Below are positions 37,686-51,492 of a DNA stretch of 64,000 bases, piece by piece. The stretch is from Chaetorhynchus papuensis (taxonomy: Eukaryota; Chordata; Aves; Passeriformes; Rhipiduridae): contig VWYX01000010.1 in assembly GCA_013396525.1 (NCBI GenBank), positions 3,015,669-3,079,668 of the forward strand, read 5' to 3'. Position 1 is the first letter of the stretch. Every line of letters begins with the position of its first letter. The translations under genes were made by a program, and so were the position numbers. A model generated the notes under the pieces. It had not been told where the DNA came from. It saw only the letters and a program-made list of their open reading frames with translations, and did no database searches.

Positions 37686-40600
37686 CTAAAAGAAAGCAAA
37701 CAATGGCTATATTGTAGTAATGGAATGAAGATAAACAACAATGAATCTGTCGTGTGCTAACGAAGCCAATCAAACAATGTTACAAGAAGTCTGTGTGCAA
37801 ATATGGGTGCAGAAGTCTAAAAGAATATTGAGTCAGGAAAAACCCACAACTAAGCGCTTTGTCATCCATGTCATGAGCCGACTGCTCCACAGACAGCCTA
37901 CGAAAGTAGCTCTACTATTTGCGATTGGCATTCATATCAAGAACATTATGTCTCACTCTCCCCATTGTCTCCGGACTCCTTCCAAACTCTATCCTCTCTC
38001 CCTCCATGCACTCTGCCCTAAATTCCTTATGGATAGAACACACTGTATCCTGGCAGCAGCACCAGACAAATCACTCTATTCACACAGGATGGCACCTCAC
38101 AAACTCTTCATAGAGAGTGACACTCATTTTCCAAGGGGAAAAAGGAGGCAAACATTATAGCCAGGGAGTAATGGGGAACAATCAGATCTAAGAAGTAGAG
38201 AGACATGCATGCTGGATCATTGGGACAGTGCTTATTAAATCGTTCACAAAGTGAGAAGGCATGTAGGTGTCAATCGGAATAATTATAATGTGAATGTGGA
38301 AAAGAAAATGGGAAAAGTTTTGAATAAAACTTTTAGATAACAAAAATGGTCTATAGCATACAGTGCTTTTCTAATGATGCATTTAAGAAAAACTGTTTAC
38401 TTCACAAGAACGAAACTCCAACACAGAGAAACATTTAAACACATTAAGCTGATTCATCACATTCCTTCAGCCCATGACTGCTTTCTCCACTTTATGAAAA
38501 AGCAGAGGCTTTACGAGTTTCCTATGATAAAGAATGCCACACATTGCTACAAAACCACTATAAAGTTGGCAACATTTTTAGCAGTGTTGAATAAAATATC
38601 GACTAAAATATTTGTCTACAAGCAAGACAGCTGTAATAAAAACAAATTAATAAATACATCCTGCATGTGATTTTTAATCCATTTTTTATAGTTTCTCAAA
38701 AGAACTAATATCAATTCAATAAACATTTGCCAATAATCTGGGAGGAAGGGCACAAAGAGAATAACTGCAAAAAAGCTGTCAATATTTAGCAGCAGAGCTT
38801 TCTGGTGAAAAACTTAGCTTCCAAAGAACACCCGTGAAGAAACAGCTGAACACAAGGAGAAGATGAACATATAAACTGCCAGCATTACTTTTATAACTTT
38901 TTGAATTACTTACTTTTTAAGTTAAAAGCTTAACAAAGTTTTTGCTTAAAAACATTCTGTCCAATCATACTTTTTATATTGCTTGTAATTTTGAAGAACT
39001 ATAAAACACATAGCGCTGAAAGTTATTTCTCTAGTTCTCTTCCTATTTAAATTTTCCTTTAAAGAGCCATCTCACAAGTGGCTTCAGACTTACAGATATA
39101 TTTTTTAATTCTTCCTTTTACATCATTTTCCTTCAGGAGCTTGTACTCCTTATTCGAAATATTTTCATTATAGCTGTGACCTCACAGAAAATTCAGAGCC
39201 TGATTCTCTCTTATGAAGAAAACAAAGAGGCACGCAGAATTTGTTGTGAAGGTTTGTAATATCTTCCCTATTTATCATCCACTTGGAAACTGACATCCTT
39301 TGATTGCACCACTCCTTATCACCACTGAATAATTCTTCCATGATAGTTGAAGCCTTTGCCCAGCACCTCAGCATATAAGGCTCTTCTTTATTCAAAAATC
39401 TATCTTCAAATTTTCAGTCCTGGAACCAATTCTAGGTTGATAACTGCAGTTCTTTCATACAGTGCTCTGGCTTTCCATTGCCTACAGCAGATTGCTGAGT
39501 ACATGACTATATTGGTTCTGGTTTTAAAGAAAACAATATTTACTTCTTAATTCCATATAAACTCCATAATTTCAGTTCCCTCTTGTGTGATCTTTACAAA
39601 TGCTTTCCTAGCCAAGAAAATGAAAAGAATGCAAGAGACAAGAATAATGCTGGCTTTTAACAGCCTTTTGTTGCAGCCTTTTGTTGCTTTCAAGAGTTTT
39701 GTATTTATTTTTGAACCTCATTCCAAAATAAGCCAGGGAGAAAGTGTCATATGCATATGTACCACACTCCATCTTTCACAAACTCATAAAAATTTAACAC
39801 TATTTTAATAAATTTATTTTGTCCTTCACATTATGTTTAGAGCACTTCCAGTTAGCTATTGACTAGAAGCAAACACTCCTCATTTATTTGCCTCTGATCT
39901 CTAATGTCTGTAATTCTGAATTCTATGTCCTTCTATGTCCTTTGAGGTGTGTCTGTCTTCTCCATGATCCTTACTGCAGTCTTCTGTCTCTGCATGAACT
40001 ACATCAGCTCTCTGATATGATCCTCTGGTACATTACACCATGCAACCCCTCACTCTTCTCCACCATAACAAGATAGGAAAAATATCCATCCTCTTTTCAG
40101 AGGGAGGCTGCCTAATCCAGTACTTAAAGGAATGGCTCACTAACAGGATACAAAATTAAAACTAGACAGAATACATGTTCCTAAGGATCACAAGCTTTGT
40201 CTGATACTCTGTTATCACTCCTGTAAGGCTAGTGAATTTCAGTTCTCCTCAGGAATTTCCTAGGCAACCTTGAGCCTAAATTATCATCTTTCACAGGCTT
40301 CAGAAATGTTAGTTCATCTCCTCATAATGAACATTCACCCAGCCACAGTGAAATAATAAAATGTCAAAAGAAATTGGTATTAAAAAAAAGAGTTACAGAG
40401 TACACAATCCCATTACAAAACATGACAACAACACTGCCTTAAACAACTTCCCCACCAGGGACAATATGCAATCATCTATGTAAATATTCTACATCAGTAG
40501 AACTTAGGCAGTTTCACTTAGTGTGCTTTATTTTTTTGCGTGTGTGCACCCATATCAGTGAGAGGAAGAATTTCTAGATAAGCTTCTCTGGTAGTACAAG

Positions 40601-42429
40601 TGGAGGCACCTGGTTTCCACGTAGTCAGAGAAGCTATGCACCATATATAAAACCTGAGAATCTACTTAACCAAAACAGGCAAGGAAATTAAAAAAAAAAC
40701 AAACAAAAACACAGCTCTCCAACTGTTTGAGAGAAAGCACAGAGTATATTATTGCTTGATGTAACAAACACTGCTATCTTGGCACAGTTTACAGCCTTTC
40801 TTCCCTTGTTCATTTGATAATACCAATGTCCTATTTATGTTCAAAAACACCTCAGAAAACTTGGGGGATTTTTAGATTTTTTTTTTTTTCTGTTTATCCA
40901 GTGCTTCTCACTCCTCTTATTTTCTTTAATTACACAAAACAACTGTAGCCTCCAGCAGGCTCCATTCAAAATCCACCTTAACTAAGGACTCTCAGAATAA
41001 GAACAATTTGTAGTGTTTATACTGACTGGAAGATCTCAGAAACTCCAGTGTCATAAGCAGGCATACTTTTTACTTCAACCGTGTATCAGTGCCAATTGCA
41101 AGTACTCAAAACCTGCAAAAACTGTGGTAGAAGCATCTGTTCCTACAGTGAAAGATACACTGCCCCCGCCAAAAAACCAAACATCTACTTTATAAGATCA
41201 GTATGTAATGCTTCAAGAAGAGCTATGAACATGATGTTTCACTCATCATCTTACATACTGGCATTGTTCTGAAAGAGCATGAGAATGCTCTCAGTTCTGG
41301 TAGAGCAAGTTTTGATGAATAGTCACTTATGCAATGCTGCCAACCAACAACACTCTACGATATGCACCATTATGCAATCAAACCTTCATTGTGATAACTT
41401 GGCCTTGCTCTAAGAGCAGCTACCAACGGCCCAAGACAAGCAATTCAAAAGATTCAGGTCAGCCAAAGCAGTGATATGAAACATAATGTATGTCTATCAA
41501 GGGCATTTTCTTTACACAGCACATGAAATGGAGCTAGGAAATCTACCTTGACTTCCATGTCTGCTGTAACTCAGATCAAGTCACTAACACTTCCTCACAA
41601 TTCGCTGACAGTAAGAGCATGAACAGGATTCTGCACAGGTGCACAACAGAACTCCTTGGTGTGAACTCTGGTGTGCCTTTTTTTTTTTTCCCCAGGTTCT
41701 TGGCATGAAACATACATTTCAAATTAAGAAGTAATCAAGGCAAAAGGGAATAAAGCATTCTTGGTACTCTTTCATATACAAACTTCAACTCAACTATAGT
41801 ATGAAATACATCTCGCTCTCAGAGAGAATAAAAGAAAAAAATACAGGATTTGAACCTGCTAGCCATGATAGGGAAATTCAATATATATTTGCACCTCAAT
41901 TGACAGCACTGTTCAAGAGATTGCACACTTATGCATAACACATAGACATACTGACAAATATCAAGGAAAGCTTATTTTGCGAGTCTGTTAGTATGCACAT
42001 GGTTTTTAAACACTCTTATATGAATGAAGCTGATTTCTTGTAACTTCTGTTATGTTTCTGGCTGTAAATATATCACATATTCATGCTGAAGTCTAAAATG
42101 GATTAATACCAGTCAAAAAGTGTATTAATTGGATGATGTAATGCAACCTATTCCTAAGTATGTAAAAACATCTTACTGTCACCAGTAACAGTGGTCACAG
42201 ACCTTGAATCCCCCTAAACCACCTGGTCATTTTTACTTCACTGCAAATACAATGCTTTTTTTGCAATATTACTTTACCAGATACAATTCATAATTAGGTT
42301 GAATACTTTCTTTCCTAAGGGGTTACACCAAGTGCTCTTTTTTCCTACAGAAAAGCAGAAACAATTTTTGATACAATTATGACTTTAAATAAATACATAA
42401 CAGTTGACATAAATCTTACTGTATCATAT

Positions 42430-42704
42430 TGTGCTGGTTTTGGCTGGAGTAGAACTAATTTTCTTCACGATAGCTAGTATGGAGTTGTGTTTTGGATTTG
42501 TACTGAAAATGGTATTGATAGTATAGAGATGCTTTTGTTATTGCTGAACAGTGCTTGTACAGCATCAAGGCCTTTCCTGCTTCTTGTGCCACCCTGACAG
42601 TGAGTGGTACAAGAATATTCCAATTCTCTCCCCCATCTGGTTGGTGGGGGAGTGAGTGAGCAGCTGTGTGGTGCTTAGATGCCAGCTGGGCTTAAATCAC
42701 CACA
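42430..42704 (+). mobile_element. Endogenous retrovirus solo LTR, internally shortened (275 bp)
   Basis: It starts TGTGCTGGTTTTGGCTGGAG and ends CTTAAATCACCACA, the TG...CA ends of a solo-LTR family widespread in birds. It is flanked on both sides by the same 5-bp sequence catat (42425-42429 and 42705-42709), a target-site duplication. The middle part that normally carries the TATA region is missing, since the sequence jumps from the U3-like start to the TCTCCCCCATCTGG block near the 3' end. No gag, pol or env sequence is present. It lies antisense to KDM4C. Confidence 0.88.
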
Positions 42705-43438
42705 CATATAATTCAGCCACAGTATTATTGATAGTACAAGGTGATTAGCAACGCTAAACTTGATAATAGTCCCTGCTATCATATTCGTACCTGAAAAGAG
42801 TATTTATATAGGATCAATTAATCTCTGTAATGTAATTTCAGAAATACCAGTTTTCAGGAATGTGATTATTTATATGCATCTGCACCCTTTCACATATTTA
42901 AGAAAAGTGAAACAATTTATTTTAAAAAACTGTGTAGACAAAAGAAAATTATAGCCCAGAATCTGTTTTGATACAAAGGAAACTCCTTCTACAGCAAAGT
43001 CACTATGCTGCTTTCCAACTGAGTAAGTGAACAAAAGAATTGTTTTCACTAATGTTACTGGTTTAACAGTTTGTGGGGAAACTTGCTCCAACATACAATG
43101 CTAATGCTCTGAATGGTTTTTGCTTACTAAGTTAAACTCAAATTATCAGGCAGAAAACATTTGGGCCATTTGCAGAATGGGCTGTTGCCAGCATTTGCTA
43201 ATTTAACCCAGCAGATGTGAAAAGCCATAGACACTAATACAGTACAATTTGCTTTTGCCAATCTCAACAATGATTTTGCTGCTTGGGGTTATGTTCCACT
43301 GATGTTTCCTGGCTTCGTACAGCAGCATTCTCCACTATGAAGAGCACAGAAGCATCTGTTATTTTTCAGGTAGTTGAGCATAATCTCAGCCCTGGGAGGC
43401 ATTATCTATAGTATCAAATGTCCTGGAGGAAATAATAA

Positions 43439-43484
43439 TAATACAAATTTTAAAAAATAAAAAAATAAAATAAAAAAAAAAAGA
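43439..43484 (+). repeat. A-rich run
   Basis: Runs of a with single t interruptions (aaaataaaaaaataaaat). Confidence 0.9.
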
Positions 43485-44051
43485 GAGTTGGGAAAAAGAC
43501 TTGTACTTGAAAACTTTACGGTTCCAGCAGTGTATCAGCAAACTCAGTTTCAGAAATTTTCCTTTTTTTTTCGGTAATGAAAGACATAGATTTCATAGCA
43601 AAATATGAAAATAAAAACTTTTTTACTTATTCTACTGTTCAAGAAATTTCATTTCTTGTATGGGACCATACAGTAAAAGTACTGTGAAATATGTATACAT
43701 TTTTGGTTAGAGAGTTTAATTGCCAAATTAGCTGTAAATACTTCAGTTCTCATAAAAATTGCATATAAAGATAACCATACTGAATCAGAGTTCTAGAGGT
43801 TAAACCGAAGAGCTTCTGGATCGAATAAGGTTTAGCTGCCAAAACAAACTAATGGGGTGCTTTAATAAAAAAAGTTAAATATCAAAAAAATATTAGACAC
43901 TAGTTGTAGCAGATCTCAAAATGTTTTGAAAAGTCTGAAAAATTCAGCATACAAGAAAACATTCTTAAAAGACAATTTGACAGATTTGAAAGATGTGGTA
44001 CTGGGATAGCCTGATTTTCCTTCAGCATACTATTAGAGCTCCATAATGAAA

Positions 44052-44219
44052 TTCACATTTGTTTTGTGATCGAACTGTGTGATTGCTACACTTTGCTCAA
44101 TGTAATTTGTACTTGTATTGCGACTGAACTGTATATTACAATTCAAAACCTTGCTAAACATAATTTGCATCTTCACTGTGATTTAAGTGCATTGCTGTAT
44201 CACTCTGCTAAATCGAAAT
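44052..44219 (+). repeat. Decayed tandem repeat, three units of 55-58 bp
   Basis: Units at 44052-44106, 44107-44164 and 44165-44219 each begin tt(c/g)(a/t)a-like, carry a g-a-c/t-t-g-a-a-c-t-g or related core, then ttgct or ctgct, and end a-a-t. They are strongly diverged from one another. Confidence 0.65.
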
Positions 44220-47200
44220 CCCATGTAATTTCAAGTAATTTCTAAATTCTGCATTATTCACTAAACCATCCGCGCACAGAATATCTAAAAGAACCTGGTC
44301 AGAGAGTATCGTACTCCTACATTAACTGGCACAGTCAGCAGGCTTTTCCTGAGGGTGAGTGGTACCCACAAAACCAGTAATGATTACTTTGGCAAAACAT
44401 TCTTTCTGATTTGGCATTAGTCACAAATAAGAACCTAGTACGAAAATCCCATTGTGATTAAGACTGGCTGCAGACAGGACCACTATCATTAAAAACAGTA
44501 GATAAAATGAGTATAAATACTAGCAAAGGCTGGAAAAATCTTACCAATAACTTTGAAAAGGAGGATGGGAAAACCCTAACCATGATTTTTCATGGACAGC
44601 AGGACAAAGCACTGACCTCACCGACATTTTGGAAAAACTGAAAGGTTCTAAGAAGTTGAAGAAAGGAGAGAGAAGCAGGGCTTCACAGGTTGCTGAGTAT
44701 TTACTTGTAAGCAGCAGTGCATAAGTCAGAAGAGGAGAAATTAACACAGCATATTAGAACAAGTAAAAGAAACAGTTAAATAGCATAACTTAAACTAAGT
44801 AAAATTTCTATTATACGGCATTTTCAGTATGTGGAATATGTAAATGACCCTCTCAGGCTGTACTGGACCCCAGTCTTTTGCTCTAACACATTGCAAAGTA
44901 ACTAAAATATATTTGATTTACATTGCTATGATTCTGATAAACTAACTTAGAGAAAGCTCTGAGGACTCATAGCATAGAGATTCAGTTTACATTTAAATGA
45001 CCTGTAAAACTAGTTTTACAGAACTACAGCATTGTTATTTTTGAAAATTACCATTTTTGTTTGCTTACTAATTCCTGCAACAAAATCATTCTCTATTGTG
45101 AAACACTAGATTGTAAAGGCACCCAATAATTACAAGGAGTAAAAATCAATTTTTCATTCACAGAATTCCCTAAATACCTGCATTCTATATGCACATTTTT
45201 GTGCATACGGAATGAAGAATTTAACCCTAGCCATTAAGGTTCAAATTGTCAAAGATGTCTACTTATATCTGGCTACCTAAGCTGAAGCACAAGCAGCACG
45301 TTCTAACTGATGCCAAAGTCTATGAACTATCTAGTGCCTCCAGAAATACAGCCACTTCCCATGACCAAAAGCCAAACTCAAAGGTGACCCACTAGTCAGG
45401 CAACTTTTTTAAAATGTGGACAGGAGGCCACAGAAAGGGAGATGTTCTTATATCTGTATGAACGGCCAACATGAAATATTTACAGCATAATGGTATTGTA
45501 ATTTCCATTACTGTATAGATGTTTATATATATTGTATATATTAAAGCAATCCCAGTGATTTCACCTGTCTTTGCGCTCCGTAAATTTAAAGAATAGCCTC
45601 TGCATGTAAAAATCTGTTCTCAGCAAAATCAAAACAGAAACAAAAGAAGATCTTCTGGAATCTACTACACAGCCTATCAACAAAAAACATAGTTGTCAGT
45701 ACAAAACCATTACAAGCCCAGACCACAAGCTGAAGATTAACAGATATCTGCTCTATTGAAAAGCTTTAATTCATAGCACTTAAAAGCAGCTGCTTTCTCC
45801 ATTCCCTTTCCGCATGTAATTTTTCACAGTTTTTATGAACAAAATTCATATTTTGCATTCTAATAGAATTTACTTGTGGTCAATGTACATATCATAAAAA
45901 ACTTGATCAATAACTAAAATTACACTGGAATTTTTAGGAACTGATATTGCCATCCATATACATTCTTACTGATTTACTAATGAAACACCATAGTCTTCCA
46001 GGGTACGCATCTCTACAAAAGGGGAAAAACACCGAAAGCTCTCTCCCAATCATCAGGCATGTCCTGCCTACTAATAAAATGAGTCTCACAGATACAACAG
46101 AATTACATGGTGGTACTTCCTTATACTGGAAGTTAAAATGTATCATCATTGACCATACCACCAAATACTATACAGTCAAATAAATATTCAATTATTATGC
46201 TGTTAGAGTGTTTCAGAAGTATCACAAAGCAGAATCACCAACATACTCCTGGTTTATGCTACACTAAAGAGAAAAAACAGTACCAAGTGAGGAAAACATA
46301 TTTTAAGGTTATTTTGTATCTCTCAGGCAGTACAAATCTAACGTATGTCAATATACTATTCCAGCACAAGTTCCTCTGGACAAAACACAAGTGAAATTTC
46401 AGGAACAAGGTTACTTGAACGTATTCAGTTTAGATTGTCCAGAAGTTCTTCACTGAACCAAGGCCTCTTCATAAGTTAAGTATATAAGTTAAGTACAGAA
46501 GATGCAAAACAGACTCAATCACAGATCCAAATTCATGACAAATCAATGCCCAAATGAGATTATAATTTTATATCTTCAAGCTACAGATCCTGCAGATCAC
46601 TAAAACAAATATCCCATAAACGCTTCATACACTAGACAACAATTGCATTTAAACTCCTTCAAGAATCAATTTCTTAAGTCTAATTATTTTGTACATTAAA
46701 AAATATATATTATATACACTTCTCAGCCATGAAAAGACAGTTTGCAAAAACACTTCAATCCCTTTGGTATTACATTAAGTCACTTTTGATACTAATGCTT
46801 TACAAAGCAGCTTCGTAGTTTGACAAAGGCAATAATTCTATGGACTAGGGTTATTTTAATTTGAAAAACAAAAGCTATTACTAGAATAACTTACTAGGCA
46901 ATACTCTGCACCAATACTTCAATGAATTAATCCTTTACTATGGATTATATGGTCATATGTTTTCGGTGTTTCTCTTTGGACCATAACTACAGAAACAGAA
47001 ACTCAGCTCTAGAAGATCACCATACAGAAGGGATATCTGTCTCCTTGGTAAACGTCACATCTAGTTTGCTTACAAACTCCACAACTACCCTTGAGAAGGC
47101 TCCTGAGAGGCTGCACTAATGCAGCAGGAAATCCATTTTCATTTTGGCACACCTGATAATGAGAAATTATACATGCCTTTCTACACAAGACTGCAATTCT

Positions 47201-50200
47201 ATCCAGTCCTTTATGAGGTAAAATACCGTATTTTAAAGCTAGGAAAGCTGCACAATTAGAGCTGCAAGGTTCACCTAGAGAACCATGAGTCCTCAATGAT
47301 CACAACATATACCACCATCCAGCAAATGAGGATAAATGTTAGAACTGGTTTGTATTCCACTCTTGATCAAAATAGTGGCTAGTCTTAGATCCTGTAAGCA
47401 TCCACTAAAAGGCAGATGAATGCTACTCATGAAAGATGTTGGGGACAAGAGCTGCCAGTGGTAATGATCAAAGCTGTCAATTCTTGCCATTTCTGGAGAT
47501 CAGCTGCTGGCCCACAAGGTTGACAAGAGTACTGGAAATTCAGGAAAAGCTTTTATGTGACCTTTCAACACATCCCTTTCCTAAATACTGACTAAAGATT
47601 TACCACATTTTATAAATGGTTTCTTGGGGTGTTCAGAATACCACATGCTTCATAAGTGTCAGAACTTTATCGTAATTATGGCAATCGTACCTTGAAAACT
47701 GAATTTAAACAAAACAGAAGTAATTTAGGTACCAGAGAAAAGGACAGAAAACACATTTTTCTAGCACACTGATACTGTTGCAAGTGGTAGAGAGTGCTGG
47801 ACTCTTCAGTGCTAAATGATGATATATGAAAAAAGTAAATTATGTACTTGATTAACCCACATTCACACAAAGGCAAAGTACTTTAAAGAAGTAAAACTTC
47901 ATTCCACAGAACAGTATGGGAGGGAAAGCAATACTGGAAATTGTAATACTAACGTGGTAAATATAAACATGCCTCTATCAATTGGTTACCAAATTCTTAT
48001 CTACCTCCCACGCAACACATGGAAAAAAAGGTCAACATTTCTTTCTGAAGTAAGTGAAAATCTTCAAGCAAAATCTCCCATTTTAAGCTCTGAAACAAAA
48101 GAATAGTAACTGCATCTACAAGTGTAATTTTCCCCTATTTAAGCAGGCTTAGCCTATTTATGATGTTACCGAACAAGCCTTAAATGGTTTGACTTCTAAT
48201 ATCAAGTAACGCACATCTCACAGGATGCTGACAGTGAATGTAAAAACCAAGGCTTTATACTATGTCATAACAGAAGCCACTGTTTTCATTTACAAAAGTT
48301 CTCTCTCTCTGTTTCATCTTCTTACAAACTAATGAAAGCAAAATTATTTTGAAATTCTGAATCATACTTAAAATGCTAAAAAACATAGACAAAGAGCCCC
48401 ATACTGAATTCAGTCTATATGCTATGATTACATAATTGAGGGCAATGGGAAGTTTTAGTCAACTTGAATCTAGAAGCAGTTTCTAATGTTGCATGACCAA
48501 ACAGTGCTGGAAAGAAATCTCTGGGACCAATCAATGTGCATGCAAAGTTAGTATGCTTTCTCCTTCTGCTGAATTTGCTTTCTTATTGCTTAAGTGAGCA
48601 GAAATACAACTGTATTAAATACAACAGAATATTATTACCACAAGTTTATAGACTGCATTGGGTATAAGACCAAGGTTCATTACATAAAAATTGTTAGTAT
48701 GTTGAGTGTGCCACACAGCCCACAATGTACTGCTGCACTTATTTTCTTGAACAGGCAGCTTGAGTTACGATTTCTAGGATTGATTCCCCAGTCCCTAGTA
48801 TTTCTCAAGTGTATGTCTTTTAGGCATTAATTCCATGAGAAGTCAGACATACACAGGGAAAGGCTTCAGGGAGAGTGAAAATAAATAACAACAATAGACA
48901 ACAAATAAACAATTAGCCCAATTATTTTTCATAAAGAAATACACACACATATAAACATATACAGTGATAAAAACAAAGCACAAAAGTCAAATGTCCAAGT
49001 GATCCTGTGAAAAAAAAATAAATTTCTGACAAAGAACTCTGTATTAAAACTGAATTCAGAAAGTCTCTGCTAAGATTGAAGCAGGCTGTTCAATACGATA
49101 GTTTCTATTTGCAAAATTACAATTCTGAAACGGCTGACAGTGTCAAAGAATCCTGCCTACATATTATTAACAACCTCTGATCACCTCTATTCACAGAAAC
49201 TTCTTAATAGAACCCTAGTATCTGAAAAACTTTGAATATATTAATTTGAATATATATTATCTGTACCAGAAATGGCTACAGACTATCCAACTTTTGGAAA
49301 ATGATATGAGTTGCAAATGAAATATAAAGCCTCAATTTCTTAACTTTTCACAACAGCACTAGCCTGCATCTTCTTCTTTCATTTTGTTTGCAGTTATTAT
49401 TTTACTGGACCCAGAAAAATTAAAATATAAATTAATATACAATACATAAATCCCCCTTGTAAAATAATAGATAAACTGAGAAATTACTATACCAAGAGAC
49501 TATACTACCATAGCCTCAGCTAGCATCATTTTTGCTCAAAAACACAGAGAACAAGAACTGAGTAAGTATGAATGCTGAACTACATTTCTACTAACTCCAG
49601 ATTATGGATGAAGCACCTTCATAAAGACAAACATAGATGTTAGCACACTGATGTTGATTACTGCCCTGGTATCTGACACAATCTTGAACAAAATCAGAAA
49701 ATCATCTAGCCACACATCTTTAACCCACATCCCAGCCTGTGTCAGGCAACTTAATGAGGCTACAGTTTGCCAGTCTCCTTCAGCAGTTCTTCAATCTCTG
49801 TCTTGGATGTAAACATTCTGCTCACCCATAAGCTACTGTTTCTCTTTTGGTGCTCTTACACAAAACAGCTGATAAATTAGATTACAATGAGAAACAGATG
49901 CATGAAAATAGTAATAATTCCAGTTCCAGCTAGGAAATAGCAATAACTGCCATGTCCAATAAAACTCTTAATTACTTCCTTCAATCAGTAAGCAGACATG
50001 TTCTTAACGGCTACTGATTCTAAGACAGCTCTTACTTTCCTAATAAAAATACATCCTAATATATCAGGAGGACAATCATCATGCAAAGAGGAAAGACTTC
50101 AAGGTATATGATTTCTTATCAGGATGTTGCTACTTTCACATAAAATTAATACACCAGGAAGCTGGCAAACTACTGGATGAGATGGAAAATGTCTTGGTAT

Positions 50201-51380
50201 TAGAAAAATCCGTGACTCAAAACTGTCATCATATCATCATCTAGTCAGATTATATCATACACAATCCATGCTTAAATAGGATATTCACAATATGTTTCAA
50301 CCATAATGTTGAAGAAGCATCAGTAGGCAAAACGAATATAATCTCTAATTAAAAAAAGAGCATTTTTACTGCAACCTGCCACATATTAAATCTTTAATTA
50401 CTTTACTAGATGAAACTTAATATTAATATCATCCTGTAAATTACCATAACATTTTCTGTCTAGCCCTCAAGGTATCCAAACATACTCATATATGATACAG
50501 ATCATGGGTCTAAGCTGTCTTTTAATTTTCAGAAAGATGCTTAACAGCTAATTGAAGTATCATGCCAGGCAAAGCTGTGGCTCAGATCAAAACTGAAAGA
50601 GAGTATAGCTTTCCAAAACTAGTGAGACAGAAGACACAAATCAATTACTTCAGGGTTGAAACAAGGAGGGGGATGTATTGATGAGACGTCAATTGAACTT
50701 ACAGCAGTCAGCTCAACAACGCCTAACTTGCCAATTGAAAGTATAATATTGCTTAGTTACAAGAAGAAAAATCAATTAACAGGCATACTCTCTGAAGTCA
50801 AGAAAATTTATCTGCAGCTGTAAGAAACAGCTACTGTTAATGAGAAGTAACTAACAGGGAAAAAAATTCAGGTAAAAATTGCAGGTAAACAGTGAAGTAT
50901 GCAACAATGACGGAATCAGACCCGTAGCCACAGACATGGCATCAGCTCCAGATTATCAAACTGTCTAAGGGAATGTGAGAACTAATCTCCAGTTCTGCTA
51001 ACTGAGGAGATTCTGGAAAACAGCACCAGAAAAGCTTGTGCTTTACAGAACTAAAATGGTACAGTGATGTGAAAAAGGAATGCATTTGTATTCTATTTGG
51101 ATCTATACTTTTGATGCATGTTTCCATAAGCCTCACAAGTCACATTTAATAGAATAAAGTAGCTTTATTCATCAGCTTTGGGTGGCTGTATATGTGATTT
51201 CTGGGTAAAGCAGATTTACTTTTTATATTTACTTCAGAGAAGGAAATCCCTGTGTTTGGTACATTTCTTAGATTTTTGTAGCCTGTCTGCACAAGGCAGT
51301 GACTCTCTTAATACCTATATATATGGTCTCATAAAACCATAAAATTATCATTAGAAAAATGTATTAAATAGTCCACTCAC

Positions 51381-51492
51381 CTTCATCACTAACTGCTTGC
51401 TGTTTAACCAAAGTCATTGGAGATCTAGCTGGGGGTTTATGCAGTGGATGACGCCAGCTCTTAGATATTTTCTTTCTTTCAACTTCCTCTGA
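51381..51492 (-). CDS. KDM4C: KDM4C exon: conserved SKSWRHPL linker (112 nt)
   Basis: The acceptor ttcctttcag has a strong pyrimidine tract. The exon starts in phase 0 with SEEVERKKI, then SKSWRHPLHKPPARSPMTLV followed by KQQAVSDE. The donor is GATGAAG|gtgagt, leaving the G of a Glu codon. This segment marks the return from the variable linker to conserved sequence and is one of the best paralogue markers for KDM4C. It lies 1.9 kb from the preceding exon and is followed by a 13.7 kb intron. It is too short to show as a long open frame. Confidence 0.95.

Larger units (their letters stand above)
37686..51380 (-). other. KDM4C intron (13695 bp)
   Basis: Bounded by gtgagt and ttttag. It holds a solo LTR at 42430-42704 with target duplication, an A-rich run at about 43439-43484 and a decayed tandem repeat at 44052-44219. 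The 37.7-42.4 kb and 44.3-51.4 kb parts are AT-rich with nothing recognised. Conserved linker sequence is contiguous across this junction, so no missing exon is implied. Confidence 0.85.

Noticed and set aside
37741..38160. Plus-strand open frame of 139 codons next to a KDM4C exon
   Set aside because: It is antisense to the intron, with no recognised domain and no flanking gene structure. Length alone is not enough in 64 kb.
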